A stretch of 64,000 bases of DNA from JAJDOD01 sp039024895 (GCA_039024895.1 JBCCPJ010000016.1:9903-73902); one strand, 5' to 3'. Counted from the stretch's first letter, positions 39,849 through 48,957 are shown. Numbers and translations are program-made. Notes: generated by a model not told the origin, from the sequence alone.

Positions 39849-40967
39849 TCAAACCTCATCACGAGTGCGGCCAGATGTCCGGATGGCATTCGTGAGTTGA
39901 GCAATATCCGCGCGTAACTCACCGATGCTCTCTTGCCGACCAGCCGAGATTTCTTCGAGGATACGGAGCATCTGGACATCCATTGAACGCAGCCGCATAC
40001 GACTTTCGGCGTCAAACTGCCCGCCCGCCTCAGAACCCATGCTATTGAGCGCCTCGGACAATCGGTTCTGACTTTCGATGATTTGGGACTGGTCGCCTTC
40101 ACCAAACTGCGTGGCAAGCCGATTGACCGAGTTGATCAACTCGCCGAGGCGCGCATCCGTAGCCGCCTGTTGCTCGCCCATGAATTCAGCCAATTGGCCG
40201 ATAACATTGCCGTCACCACCGGAGGCATCATCAGATGCAAAGCCAAGACGCGTAATGGTCGAAAGCCATTCTTCCAGTTCACGGTAGAACCTGTTCTGCC
40301 CATGGCTCGCGAAGAGTTCAAGCAAGCCAACCACCAACGACCCTGCAAGGCCGAGAAGCGACGACGCAAATGCGACGCCCATACCGCCTAGCTGCGTTTC
40401 AAGACCGGTCATCAAGCGTTCGAAAACCTCGACGCCCGTGTCACCTTCCTGCGGCGCCAATGAGCGGATCGTGTCCACGACGGCGGGCACAGTGGTCGCA
40501 AGGCCGTAGAATGTTCCTAGGAGACCAAGGAAAATCAATAGGTTTACAATGTACCGTGTGATGTCTCGCGCTTCGTCTATCCGGGTGGCGACTGTATCTA
40601 AGATCGACCGTGAAGATGAGGCATTCAGTTGCGTACGTGCGCCCTTTTTCCGGAGCAGTGCTGCAAGTGACGCCAGAAGCCTCGGTGCTTTGGTAAATTG
40701 GTGGCCCGGGCGATCATGGGCAAAGCCTTCGATCCAGCTCACTGACGAAACAAGTTGGAACACTTGCCAAAAACAAGCGAGGACGCCGATGATGAAAACA
40801 AACCCGATGAACCCGTTCAGCAAAGGGTTTGCCAAGAAGACGGGTGCGACTTGCGGATAAAGGAGATAAGCCCCTGCGCCAACCAGTGCCAAAACGATCA
40901 GCATCGTCAGCATTTGACGGTACGGTTGGGTAAAGTGCCGCTCGAAGGTGCGATCCGGTGTGTCCAT
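39849..40967 (-). CDS. MotA/TolQ/ExbB-type proton-channel protein
   Basis: This 372-residue membrane protein has four predicted helices (QMLTMLIVLALVGAGAYLLY; PLLNGFIGFVFIIGVLACFW; IVNLLIFLGLLGTFYGLATT; GVAFASSLLGLAGSLVVGLL). The last two form the MotA/TolQ/ExbB core with the GLLGTFYGL and GMGVAFASSLLGLAGS blocks. A cytoplasmic helical tail of about 110 residues follows. The start is taken as the ATG at 40965-40967 (GGAGCCTCG upstream); ATG at 40988 is an alternative. It forms a pair with the coiled-coil OmpA-domain protein. No flagellar, tonB, tol or zor genes lie nearby. Confidence 0.85.
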   Translation of the reverse strand: MDTPDRTFERHFTQPYRQMLTMLIVLALVGAGAYLLYPQVAPVFLANPLLNGFIGFVFIIGVLACFWQVFQLVSSVSWIEGFAHDRPGHQFTKAPRLLASLAALLRKKGARTQLNASSSRSILDTVATRIDEARDITRYIVNLLIFLGLLGTFYGLATTVPAVVDTIRSLAPQEGDTGVEVFERLMTGLETQLGGMGVAFASSLLGLAGSLVVGLLELFASHGQNRFYRELEEWLSTITRLGFASDDASGGDGNVIGQLAEFMGEQQAATDARLGELINSVNRLATQFGEGDQSQIIESQNRLSEALNSMGSEAGGQFDAESRMRLRSMDVQMLRILEEISAGRQESIGELRADIAQLTNAIRTSGRTRDEV

Positions 40968-41150
40968 CGAGGCTCCGGGTCCTGTCATTTCTTTCGCCCG
41001 AACAATAGGCAATAGTATTCCCGCTGCCAATGGGGGAAACGCTTTTGGACCTTTGGCTTGGGCGAGAGCCGGTGAATTGCAACCTATGGGATAGCGTTAG
41101 CGACGCGAAACCGCAAAGAACGCTGTTTTCCTGTGCAGATCGGCACTATG

Positions 41151-41714
41151 TCACCTAAGTCCTTTAAGCTCGCGGACGCGGGATGAAAGCCAGAGAAGGT
41201 TCGCGTCTTCGATCCCCAACCCTTCAAGATGAGCCGTTGTGTTCCACAAATACTCCGCATTTGGCCCACGACCGCCAACCGCTTGGACGATAATTTCAGC
41301 TTGTTCGTCTAGGCTCAGATGCGCCACGTATTGTTCGTGACTTGGGTCTACCACATAGGCCAGCGCCGTGACCTTGGAGCCGTCGGAAAGCTCAAGTGGG
41401 ACCAGACGCTCCACATATGCGGAAGAGATTAACTCGCGTTCGCGCAAGTATTCGATGGCCGTAGCCTCCGCACCGTCCGCCACGCGCAGTGCAAGGCCGA
41501 CACACTCTGCACCCACCTTCGGGTCGAGCGCCAAAACCAAACCCGGCTGCTCAACAGTGCCGCGATGGTGAATAGACGACATGCAAAAGGACCGATGAAA
41601 ACCGTGCAAGGTGGCGACGACGCGCTCGGCGACCGGAAAGCCCGGGTTCCACATCAGAGACGCATAGCCAAAGACCCACAAAGGTGTCTGCGCGAGGGCT
41701 TTTTCTTCCGTCAT
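41151..41714 (-). CDS. chaC: Gamma-glutamylcyclotransferase ChaC-like
   Basis: ChaC-family enzymes cleave glutathione to 5-oxoproline and Cys-Gly. The 187-residue protein has VFGYASLMWNPGF (the substrate-binding YGSL-type loop), the GFHRSFCMSS block, the GLALRV strand, and the catalytic-region Glu in YLRERELISSAYVERLVPL. Family members use a single conserved Glu as acid/base, for which that segment holds the candidates. It is cytoplasmic. It precedes the proton-channel gene on the same strand but 183 bases away, so a shared transcript is uncertain. It is divergent from the DUF2125 gene. Confidence 0.93.
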   Translation of the reverse strand: MTEEKALAQTPLWVFGYASLMWNPGFPVAERVVATLHGFHRSFCMSSIHHRGTVEQPGLVLALDPKVGAECVGLALRVADGAEATAIEYLRERELISSAYVERLVPLELSDGSKVTALAYVVDPSHEQYVAHLSLDEQAEIIVQAVGGRGPNAEYLWNTTAHLEGLGIEDANLLWLSSRVRELKGLR

Positions 41715-41755
41715 GCGCCCCTTAATACAGGCGGCGAATACAAGGGGAAGTGCAA

Positions 41756-42748
41756 ATGATCCGGCTGATTATCATACTCCTCGTCGGCGCGTTGGCGTGG
41801 ATGGCATGGTGGGTTGCCGGTCACACCGCTTATGAACGCGGGCTCACGGCATGGATCGACCAGCGCCGGGGCGAGGGGTGGGCCGCTGATGTGGGCTCGC
41901 TCGAAACAGCAGGCTTCCCCAACAGATTTGACACGACGATAAGCGAGCTTCGTTTAGCGGATCCAGAAACCGGTGTTGCTTGGAGCGTCCCCGAGGTCCA
42001 AATACTGTCACTCGCCTATAAGCCGCATCAAGTGATCGCTGTCGTGCCGGAGGCGCACAATTTTTCGACGCCCCTTGGTACTTTCGATATCGCCCATGAG
42101 GACGCGCGCGCCTCACTCTTCCTTAAGCCGGAAACGTCGCTCGGTTTGGATCAAGCCATTCTTGTCGTTTCAGATTTGCGTGTTGGAGATCGCGGCGACC
42201 GGGACACGGCACTCTCATCTGGCAGGTTTGCGGCGGAAAGTGTGCCTGCAGCGGAAAACACCTATCGTTTCGGCGCAGATTTAGAAGGGCTTCAACCGTC
42301 GGTCGATGTGCTCCGCTGGCTTGATCCGGCACGCGTTTTGCCGGAAACGGTTGAAAACCTGAAGCTAGATGCGACGGCCTCCTTTGATCGTCCTTGGGAT
42401 CGGTTCGCTGTCGAAGACGCCCGCCCGCAGCCGACGCGAATTGATCTGACAAACCTATCAGCGCAATGGGGCACAGTCATGTTTCGGGCCGCAGGTGCGG
42501 TCGATGTCTCGCTGGAGGGTATTCCTGAGGGTGAAATCACAATCCGGGCCGTGGAGTGGCGAAAAATCCTCGATATGGCCGTGGCTGCTGATGTTCTCCC
42601 GGAGGGCGTTGCAGACACCTTGGAGCGCGGGTTGGAACTGATGAGCGGCCCGCGCGACACGCTGGATGCAACGATTGGCTTTAAGAGCGGGTTCATACGC
42701 CTCGGAATTATCCCGATTGCACCGGCCCCGCGCCTTGTCATCCGTTAG
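41756..42748 (+). CDS. DUF2125-family exported protein
   Basis: This 330-residue protein of the alphaproteobacterial DUF2125 family has an N-terminal helix (MIRLIIILLVGALAWMAWWV) that acts as anchor or signal. Family marks are WVAGHTAYERGLTAWIDQRR and the repeated beta-rich segments GFPNRFDTTISELRLADPE, followed by the long beta domain. It is probably periplasmic and attached to the inner membrane. The function is unknown. The ATG at 41756 follows GGGGAAG; a GTG two codons earlier is less likely. It is convergent with the extensin-like gene. Confidence 0.85.
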   Translation: MIRLIIILLVGALAWMAWWVAGHTAYERGLTAWIDQRRGEGWAADVGSLETAGFPNRFDTTISELRLADPETGVAWSVPEVQILSLAYKPHQVIAVVPEAHNFSTPLGTFDIAHEDARASLFLKPETSLGLDQAILVVSDLRVGDRGDRDTALSSGRFAAESVPAAENTYRFGADLEGLQPSVDVLRWLDPARVLPETVENLKLDATASFDRPWDRFAVEDARPQPTRIDLTNLSAQWGTVMFRAAGAVDVSLEGIPEGEITIRAVEWRKILDMAVAADVLPEGVADTLERGLELMSGPRDTLDATIGFKSGFIRLGIIPIAPAPRLVIR

Positions 42749-42755
42749 AAGACCG

Positions 42756-43322
42756 TCACCGACAATACGCACCGTTGCGATAGTCCGCAATGTCGAAGTG
42801 GAAGTGGTTTTGATGATGGCGGTCCGCGTCTGGTCCCAGAACTGTCCCGAAGGGACCGCATGCGCTTTTATGGAGCCGCTTCAAGATGCGCCCGTCTGAC
42901 CCACGCCAATTGGTAACTTCAATCCGTGATCCGTCCGCCAAAATAAATGCGGAGATATCGATGGCGTTGCCTTTCGCGTGCTCCGATAGTTTGGCGCCCG
43001 GACGGCTGTTCCGCGTCCTGCAGGCGTAATGCGCGGGGACCTGAATGGCGACCAGACCGCCACCGCGACCACCGATAATGGGAATAGCGTGATTGCGTAG
43101 CCAGCCATCAAGCCGTTCCGCTGTGGCCAGTCGAATTGTTGCCGCTTGGCTTAGGCGGACCCCTGCTGCCTCCGTCACGCGATAGGCATTGGGCACACCA
43201 CACGCCCCGGGCCCTGAGATCGAGCCTATCTTCTCGGCTTTCAGGCCGCCGCTAGCCACCTTACCGGAGCCGCCGCCACAGGCAACCAGCGTCAGGATCA
43301 TAAGAATTGACAAACCCTTCAT
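42756..43322 (-). CDS. Extensin-like C-terminal domain lipoprotein (LAS-type hydrolase)
   Basis: This 188-residue lipoprotein has signal MKGLSILMILTLVAC (lipobox LVAC, C15) and an extensin-like C-terminal domain (PF06904 type), related in fold to LAS metallopeptidases. The zinc-site pattern is visible: SEHAKGNAIDISAF (His and Asp) and HHQNHFHFDIADY (HxH). Four further Cys occur in the mature part (CGVPNAYRV, YACRTRNSR, SACGPFG, AYCR), likely disulphides. It could be a peptidoglycan hydrolase such as a D-Ala-D-Ala carboxypeptidase. It overlaps tyrA by ATGA, so it is translationally coupled to an amino-acid biosynthesis gene. Confidence 0.88.
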   Translation of the reverse strand: MKGLSILMILTLVACGGGSGKVASGGLKAEKIGSISGPGACGVPNAYRVTEAAGVRLSQAATIRLATAERLDGWLRNHAIPIIGGRGGGLVAIQVPAHYACRTRNSRPGAKLSEHAKGNAIDISAFILADGSRIEVTNWRGSDGRILKRLHKSACGPFGTVLGPDADRHHQNHFHFDIADYRNGAYCR

Positions 43323-44230
43323 CGTTTTGTCCCCCGTCCGAAGTCCGGTGCATCGGTATCTTGACCGGCTTCGATGATACCGCGCCGGATTTCCCTAGTC
43401 CGTGTAAAGTAGTTGTAGAGAAGGTCGCCATCGCCCGTGCGAATAGCGCGCTGTAACGCGAATAGCTCTTCTGCGAAACGTCCGAGAATTTCGAGCGTGG
43501 CGTCCTTGTTCGTCAAAAAGACATCGCGCCACATTGTCGGATCCGACGCGGCAATCCGGGTGAAATCGCGAAAACCAGCGGCCGAGAACTTTATAACTTC
43601 CTGCTCGGAGATCCGACGAAAATCATCTGCGACACCAACCATCGTATACGCAATAAGGTGCGGAATATGGCTCACAATGGCGCAAAGCCGATCATGATGT
43701 GCAACCTCCATCACTTCGGTTTGCGATCCAAGCGTTTGCCAGAACGCTTCCACGTCTGCCACCGCCTCGGTGTCTGAGCCTTCCGACGGGACTATTAGAC
43801 ACCAACGATTGTCAAAGAGTTCTGCAAACCCGGAAAGGGGTCCCGAATGCTCCGTTCCCGCCATGGGATGGGTCGGGACAAAGTGAACACCTGCGGGGAT
43901 ATGCGGCGCTACGGCATCTATGACCGAGGCCTTTACAGAACCGACATCGCTAACCGTGGCGCCAGGTTTCAGCACAGGGGCCATTTCCTTTGCGACAGCG
44001 CCCATGACGCCCACTGGAACGCACAAAATCACAAGATCGGCGTTTTTTGCCGCCTCCTTCGCAGTCTCTGTCACGTGATCGACCAAACCGATCTCTCGCG
44101 CGATGGCGCGGGTTTCTTCCGTTCGCGCCGAGCCAACGATCTCCCCCTCGAAACCGCTACGTCGAAGCGCGAGGGCAATGGAGCCAGCAATCAGGCCCAG
44201 TCCGATCAAGGCGACACGTTGATAGGTCAT
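43319..44230 (-). CDS. tyrA: Prephenate/arogenate dehydrogenase
   Basis: TyrA oxidatively decarboxylates prephenate or arogenate on the way to tyrosine. The 303 residues show the NAD site GLGLIAGSIALALRRSGF, the catalytic His in THPMAGTEHSGP and the helical dimer domain (AIVSHIPHLIAYTMVG). There is no chorismate-mutase or ACT domain, so this is the minimal form; dedication to prephenate versus arogenate is not decidable here. ATGA overlaps occur with both hisC upstream (44227-44230) and the extensin-like gene downstream, giving a tight three-gene operon. Confidence 0.95.
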   Translation of the reverse strand: MTYQRVALIGLGLIAGSIALALRRSGFEGEIVGSARTEETRAIAREIGLVDHVTETAKEAAKNADLVILCVPVGVMGAVAKEMAPVLKPGATVSDVGSVKASVIDAVAPHIPAGVHFVPTHPMAGTEHSGPLSGFAELFDNRWCLIVPSEGSDTEAVADVEAFWQTLGSQTEVMEVAHHDRLCAIVSHIPHLIAYTMVGVADDFRRISEQEVIKFSAAGFRDFTRIAASDPTMWRDVFLTNKDATLEILGRFAEELFALQRAIRTGDGDLLYNYFTRTREIRRGIIEAGQDTDAPDFGRGTKR

Positions 44231-45312
44231 GTTCCGTTCCGAAACCGGGTCGCCGACGAAATCACGCGATCCGTGTCCTCGCGGCTTCCCACCGTTATGC
44301 GCAACGCCTGCGGAAGCCCATAACTCCCCACCTTACGCACAAGTATGCCGTCCTCACGCAATTGCGCCTCGCATGCCGCGGCACTGGCTTCATCGGCAAA
44401 GCGGGCCAAAACGAAGTTGGCTGCACTTTTGTCGACGCCCAGCCCAAGCTTGGTGAGTTCCGTTGTCAGCCGCGCCCGTTCACGCTCGTTTTCTGCCCGA
44501 CAGGTTGCGACCCACTCCTGATTGCGAATTGCCGCTTCTGCCGCTGACAGTTGGAGTTCGGATAGGTTGAATGGCCCTCTGACACGGTTCAGGTTGTCGA
44601 TGATCTGTTGCGGCCCATATCCCCAGCCGATCCGAAGCCCGCCTAAACCGTAAATCTTGGAAAACGTGCGCGTCATCACGACATTGGGTCGTTTATCGAT
44701 TAAGTCGACGCCACCGTCATGCCCTTCGACATACTCCACATAAGCGCCGTCAAGTACGAGGAGCACGTCTTCGGGAAGTCCGTCCACGAGACGCGTGATC
44801 TCATTGTCGCCAAGCATCGTGCCCGTCGGGTTCGCCGGGTTGGCCAGAAAAACCAAACGCGTCCTCTCCGTGACCGCGTGCAGGATGCCATCCACATCCA
44901 CGACGCGCTCGCGCTCCGCCACTTCCACGGGTTCTGATCCGGCGGCGAGCGCGGAAATCTTGTGCATGGCGAAGCCATGTGCGCTGTGGATCACTTCGGT
45001 TCCCGCACCACCATAGGCATAACAAAGGAAAGCAATGATCTCATCGGAGCCGGCGCCACAGATAATCCGTGCGGGGTCCAGACTATGCACCTCAGCGATG
45101 GCTGCCCTGAGCCGCGCGTGATCGGAGGAGGGATAGCGGTGCAACGCCCCAGCGGCAGCTGCCAAGGCAGTGGCGGCCTCTTCCGGGAAACCGAAGGGGT
45201 TCTCGTTTGAAGACAGCTTGAGGACGTCTGCCTTGCCGTCGAGATGGCTGGCGCCACCCACATAAAGCTCAATGCGGTCAACGCCGGGTTTGGGAGAGAT
45301 CAACTCAGACAT
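44227..45312 (-). CDS. hisC: Histidinol-phosphate aminotransferase
   Basis: HisC is a PLP enzyme converting imidazole-acetol phosphate to histidinol phosphate; many homologues also transaminate aromatic keto acids. The 361 residues include KLSSNENPFG, NPANPTGTML, LDGAYVEY and the PLP-Lys segment TFSKIYGLGGLRIGWGYG. The C-terminal substrate Arg lies in LRITVGSRED. Placement before tyrA, with an ATGA overlap, fits a dual role as aromatic aminotransferase in tyrosine synthesis. The start ATG is at 45310-45312. Confidence 0.95.
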   Translation of the reverse strand: MSELISPKPGVDRIELYVGGASHLDGKADVLKLSSNENPFGFPEEAATALAAAAGALHRYPSSDHARLRAAIAEVHSLDPARIICGAGSDEIIAFLCYAYGGAGTEVIHSAHGFAMHKISALAAGSEPVEVAERERVVDVDGILHAVTERTRLVFLANPANPTGTMLGDNEITRLVDGLPEDVLLVLDGAYVEYVEGHDGGVDLIDKRPNVVMTRTFSKIYGLGGLRIGWGYGPQQIIDNLNRVRGPFNLSELQLSAAEAAIRNQEWVATCRAENERERARLTTELTKLGLGVDKSAANFVLARFADEASAAACEAQLREDGILVRKVGSYGLPQALRITVGSREDTDRVISSATRFRNGT

Positions 45313-45384
45313 AGCCCGGCGCTTTTAACGACAAGCGCGCGGCGTCGCCAGTGAAAACCGGCGCGTTCGCGCTGCGCTTTGCTG

Positions 45385-46884
45385 TCACTCCATTGCTTTG
45401 AACGCGAACTCGCCACCTTCCTTGATGCCAGAGAACCAGCGTGCGGTGACGGTCTTGGTTTTTGTGTAAAATCGGAAAGCATCCGGACCATACTGGTTTA
45501 GGTCCCCAAATGCGGATTTCTTCCATCCGCCAAAGGTGTGATAGCTCAATGGAACCGGGATTGGGAAATTGATGCCGACCATTCCAACGTTTACGCGATT
45601 GGCGAAATCTCGCGCGGTATCACCATCAGCAGTGAAGATCGACGTGCCGTTGCCATAATCGTTGTCCATGGTCAGCTTCAAAGCTTCATCATAGCTTTGG
45701 GTTCTGACCTGACTTAGCACCGGCCCGAAAATCTCTTCCTTGTAAATGTCCATATCCGGCGTGACGTTGTCGAAATATGTCGGTCCAACAAAGAACCCGT
45801 CTTCGTAGCCTTGCAGGGAGAATTCACGACCATCGGTCAGGAGGGTCGCGCCCTGGTCGACGCCACTTTCAATCAGTGATTTGACGCGCTGCTGGCTAGC
45901 CTTGGTTATAAGCGGGCCGTAGTCCACGTCGTCACCGTCGGTGTAGGGCCCCACCTTGAGCGCTTCGATCCGGGGCAACAGCCGCTCGACCAAGGCGTCC
46001 GCCGTCTTGTCCCCAACGGGCACGGCGACGGAGATGGCCATACACCGCTCGCCCGCTGCACCCATGGACGAGCCGACCAAGGCGTCCGCCGCCTTGTCCA
46101 TATCCGCGTCCGGCATGACGATCATGTGGTTCTTGGCACCGCCAAAGCACTGCGCCCGTTTGCCGTTCGCGGCAGCGCGGCCGTAAATATACTGTGCAAT
46201 CGGCGTAGAGCCGACAAAGCCAACAGCCTGAACGGTTTCGTTGTCCAACAAGGCGTCGACGGCTTCCTTATCACCGTTGACCACTTGAAGCACGCCGTCG
46301 GGTAGTCCGGCCTCTTTAAGGAGTTCGGCAAGCAAAATGGAGGTTGAGGGGCAACGCTCGGACGGCTTTAAGATCATCGCGTTTCCGCAGGCAAGAGCCG
46401 GCCCCATTTTCCAAAGTGGTATCATTGCGGGGAAGTTGAACGGCGTAATAGCCGCGACGACGCCCAAGGGTTGACGCATGGAATACAGATCAATGCCTGG
46501 CCCGCCATCATTGGTAAACTCTCCCTTCAGAAGGGACGGGGCACCCATGCAAACCTCGATCACCTCGAGGCCGCGTTGGACATCCCCCCGCCCGTCAGGC
46601 AGCGTTTTACCGTGCTCTCGGCTGACGCTTTCGGCGAGCATATCAATGTTTTCATTGATCAAACGACCAAAGGCCATCATGATGCGCGCCCGCCGCTGCG
46701 GGTTTGTCGCAGCCCAGTCAATCTGCGCGTCAGCTGCTTTTGCAACAGCGCTTTCTACCTCATCCACGGTTGCCAACGGTACTTTGGCTTGGACCTCTCC
46801 GGTGGCAGGATTGTAAACATCGGCAAACCGGCCCGACGTGCCCTTGACGCGTTGGCCATCAATGTAATGGGTCAGTTCTTCCAT
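45385..46884 (-). CDS. mmsA: Methylmalonate-semialdehyde dehydrogenase
   Basis: MmsA is the CoA-dependent aldehyde dehydrogenase that turns methylmalonate semialdehyde (from valine or thymine) into propionyl-CoA. The 499 residues carry ITPFNFPAMIPLWKMGPAL, KPSERCPST, GFVGSTPIAQYIY, CFGGAKNHMIVMPDAD and the catalytic Cys in GAAGERCMAISVAV, with the C-terminal GMVGINFPIPVPLSYHTFGG typical of the MmsA branch. The start is the ATG at 46882-46884 with AGGAGAGCTCC upstream; an in-frame codon 27 positions earlier runs into the LysR promoter. The product feeds PccAB and the mutase in this window. The divergent LysR gene is the likely regulator. Confidence 0.96.
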   Translation of the reverse strand: MEELTHYIDGQRVKGTSGRFADVYNPATGEVQAKVPLATVDEVESAVAKAADAQIDWAATNPQRRARIMMAFGRLINENIDMLAESVSREHGKTLPDGRGDVQRGLEVIEVCMGAPSLLKGEFTNDGGPGIDLYSMRQPLGVVAAITPFNFPAMIPLWKMGPALACGNAMILKPSERCPSTSILLAELLKEAGLPDGVLQVVNGDKEAVDALLDNETVQAVGFVGSTPIAQYIYGRAAANGKRAQCFGGAKNHMIVMPDADMDKAADALVGSSMGAAGERCMAISVAVPVGDKTADALVERLLPRIEALKVGPYTDGDDVDYGPLITKASQQRVKSLIESGVDQGATLLTDGREFSLQGYEDGFFVGPTYFDNVTPDMDIYKEEIFGPVLSQVRTQSYDEALKLTMDNDYGNGTSIFTADGDTARDFANRVNVGMVGINFPIPVPLSYHTFGGWKKSAFGDLNQYGPDAFRFYTKTKTVTARWFSGIKEGGEFAFKAME

Positions 46885-46957
46885 GGAGCTCTCCTGTGGT
46901 TTGCGAGCAGAGTAACGGCTGGTATCCTTCGCAGAAAAGCGGCAAGTTTCCACGAGA

Positions 46958-46967
46958 TTTTGCAAAA
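46958..46967. promoter_or_regulatory. Candidate operator between mmsA and the LysR gene
   Basis: TTTTGCAAAA is a perfect 10-base palindrome in the 99-base gap between divergent mmsA and the LysR-type gene, 17 bases before the regulator start. It is a reasonable LysR or autoregulatory site. No T-N11-A box was clearly seen. Confidence 0.3.
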
Positions 46968-46983
46968 ATACAGGTACTAACCC

Positions 46984-47874
46984 ATGAAAAACTGGGATGA
47001 CTTGCGAATTTTCCTGTCTGTGGCGCGGGAAAAGAGCCTATCCGGGGCTGCAAAGTCGCTCCAATTGGACCCAGCAACGGTTGGACGGCGCGTGGCGCGT
47101 CTGGAAGAGCAACTCGGCACAGTTCTATTCGCGAGATCTCCCCAAGGCTATCTCCTTACCTCCGCCGGTGACCGGCTCATCGCACGCTTGGAAACTGTTG
47201 AAGGCGCCATCTCGGGCGCCGCTGCGGAGGCAGAGGGGCGAGAGGGTTACCTCGCTGGCACAGTGCGGGTGGGGGCGCCAGATGGATGCGCGACATATCT
47301 TCTTCCGCCGGTTACAGCCGCCATTCAGGCTGCAAACCCTGATCTGACCATACAGGTTGTCGCCCTGCCGCGCGTGTTCAACTTGTCCAAGCGCGAGGCC
47401 GATATGGCGATCTCAGTCAGCCGCCCTAGGGCAGGGCGGGTCCGGGTACAGCGGATTTCAGATTACGAACTGGTGCTCGCCGCCTCTCGTGAGTATTTGG
47501 CGCGGCAGTCCGCCATCACCACACGGAACGACCTAAAATCGCATCGCATGATTGGCTACATACCCGATATGATCTTTGACCGTGAGCTGGACTATCTGGC
47601 GGAACTTGGTCTCTCCACCGTCGACCTCGCCTCAAATTTGGTATCTGTTCAATTGGGGTGGCTTCGTGCCGCTGCAGGCATTGGCGTAGTCCATAAATTC
47701 GTTCTTCCAGACGCCCCGGAACTGACACCGATCTTATCTGATATGGTGTGCCTAAAGCGCTCATTTTGGCTTGTTCGCCATGCCGATGATGCCCGCATCG
47801 AGCGCCTCAACCGTTTTGCAAAGCTCTTGACGGAAGGCATCAGAGCCGAACTGGTTCGCCGCAGCGCAGCTTGA
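46984..47874 (+). CDS. LysR-family transcriptional regulator
   Basis: This 296-residue regulator has an N-terminal helix-turn-helix (FLSVAREKSLSGAAKSLQLD, VGRRVARLEEQLG, about 9-48) and a C-terminal effector-binding domain (GTVRVGAPDG, ISDYELVLAASREYL). It is divergent from mmsA, so control of methylmalonate-semialdehyde dehydrogenase by a valine-pathway intermediate is likely but inferred. A 10-base palindrome lies in the shared promoter region. Confidence 0.93.
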   Translation: MKNWDDLRIFLSVAREKSLSGAAKSLQLDPATVGRRVARLEEQLGTVLFARSPQGYLLTSAGDRLIARLETVEGAISGAAAEAEGREGYLAGTVRVGAPDGCATYLLPPVTAAIQAANPDLTIQVVALPRVFNLSKREADMAISVSRPRAGRVRVQRISDYELVLAASREYLARQSAITTRNDLKSHRMIGYIPDMIFDRELDYLAELGLSTVDLASNLVSVQLGWLRAAAGIGVVHKFVLPDAPELTPILSDMVCLKRSFWLVRHADDARIERLNRFAKLLTEGIRAELVRRSAA

Positions 47875-47938
47875 CATAAACGTGAGCGAGATGGGACGCT
47901 AACCCAGCAATCGTATTTATTGTTTGGGAGGACATTTT

Positions 47939-48370
47939 ATGCTGGTGCGCCAAATTCTCGGTATGAAGGGTGGGTCGGATGTGGTGACGCTACCACTCGG
48001 CACAAAAGTCGGTGACGCTGCTCGCACACTTTCGGAGAAACGCATAGGTGCCGTCGTGATCAGTGAAGGCGAAAAGCCCCACGGCATCTTGTCTGAGCGC
48101 GACGTGGTGCGCGAATTGGGGCGACGCGGGGAAAGCTGTTTGTCCGACCTCGTCGACAGCTTGATGACGCGCGAGATGGTTACGTGTTCGTCCGAGGAAA
48201 CCGCCGATCAAGTTCTCCAGAAGATGACCGATGGTCGTTTTCGCCATATGCCCGTTATGGAAGGCGAGCGGATGATTGGCCTCATCTCGATTGGCGACGT
48301 GGTGAAAGCGCGGCTGTCGCAACTTTCAATGGAGAAAAGTGCGCTGGAAGACATGATCAAAGGGTTTTGA
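47939..48370 (+). CDS. CBS-domain protein
   Basis: This 143-residue protein consists of two CBS motifs only (RIGAVVISEGEKPHGILSER and RFRHMPVMEGERMIGLISIG). CBS pairs bind adenosine nucleotides such as AMP, ATP or NADH and sense cell energy. No partner domain is fused, so it probably regulates another protein. The start ATG at 47939 follows GGGAGGACATTTT; an in-frame codon at 47924 lacks a site. It precedes coaD by 74 bases on the same strand. Confidence 0.92.
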   Translation: MLVRQILGMKGGSDVVTLPLGTKVGDAARTLSEKRIGAVVISEGEKPHGILSERDVVRELGRRGESCLSDLVDSLMTREMVTCSSEETADQVLQKMTDGRFRHMPVMEGERMIGLISIGDVVKARLSQLSMEKSALEDMIKGF

Positions 48371-48444
48371 GTGCGCGATCTGCTTGAAACACCAGTATTT
48401 ACGTGCCACGCAAAACGGACGTAAGTCCCTGACGGAGAAAGTAA

Positions 48445-48942
48445 ATGCGTATCGGCCTCTATCCAGGGACCTTTGATCCGGTGACCCTTGGGCACCTCGA
48501 CATTATTTCGCGCGCCACTCGTTTGGTTGATCGTCTCGTCATCGGCGTCGCTATCAACCGCGATAAAGGCCCGATGTTTTCTCTTGAAGAACGAGTGGAT
48601 ATGATCACATCGGAATGCGCATCGATTGCCGCGGAGGGCCGTGCCGAGATTGTCGTTCACCCGTTCGAAAACCTACTGGTCAATTGCGCGCGGGATGTAG
48701 GCGCGCAAATCATCGTGCGCGGATTACGCGCCGTCGCCGACTTCGAATACGAGTTTCAAATGGTCGGCATGAACCGTGTATTGGACGACACGATTGAAAC
48801 CGTCTTCCTCATGGCGGAGGCCGAACATCAGGCCATCGCGTCGAAACTGGTGAAAGAAATTGCGCGGCTTGACGGCGATGTCTCAAACTTTGTGACACCA
48901 GCCGTCACGCACGCGCTAAAATCCCGGTTGCAAGACGGTTAA
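48445..48942 (+). CDS. coaD: Phosphopantetheine adenylyltransferase
   Basis: CoaD adenylates 4'-phosphopantetheine, the penultimate step of CoA synthesis. The 165 residues carry the nucleotidyltransferase motif GTFDPVTLGHLDII (TxGH), the RGLRAVADFEYEFQM block and the C-terminal LVKEIARLDGDVSNFV. The ribosome site is GACGGAGAAAGTAA. A 7-bp hairpin containing its stop codon (GACGGTT-AA-AACCGTC) sits at the end of the gene. Confidence 0.97.
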   Translation: MRIGLYPGTFDPVTLGHLDIISRATRLVDRLVIGVAINRDKGPMFSLEERVDMITSECASIAAEGRAEIVVHPFENLLVNCARDVGAQIIVRGLRAVADFEYEFQMVGMNRVLDDTIETVFLMAEAEHQAIASKLVKEIARLDGDVSNFVTPAVTHALKSRLQDG

Positions 48943-48949
48943 AACCGTC
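48934..48949. terminator. Small hairpin across the coaD stop codon
   Basis: GACGGTT-AA-AACCGTC is a perfect 7-bp inverted repeat with a 2-base centre containing TAA. It lies between convergent genes. No T-run is present, so activity as a terminator is uncertain. Confidence 0.4.
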
Positions 48950-48957
48950 GGTATGCC

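Noticed and set aside
37983..40967. Zorya-type phage defence (ZorA/ZorB)
   Set aside because: The channel protein has only a short tail, the partner carries the coil instead, and no zorC, zorD or zorE gene is adjacent.
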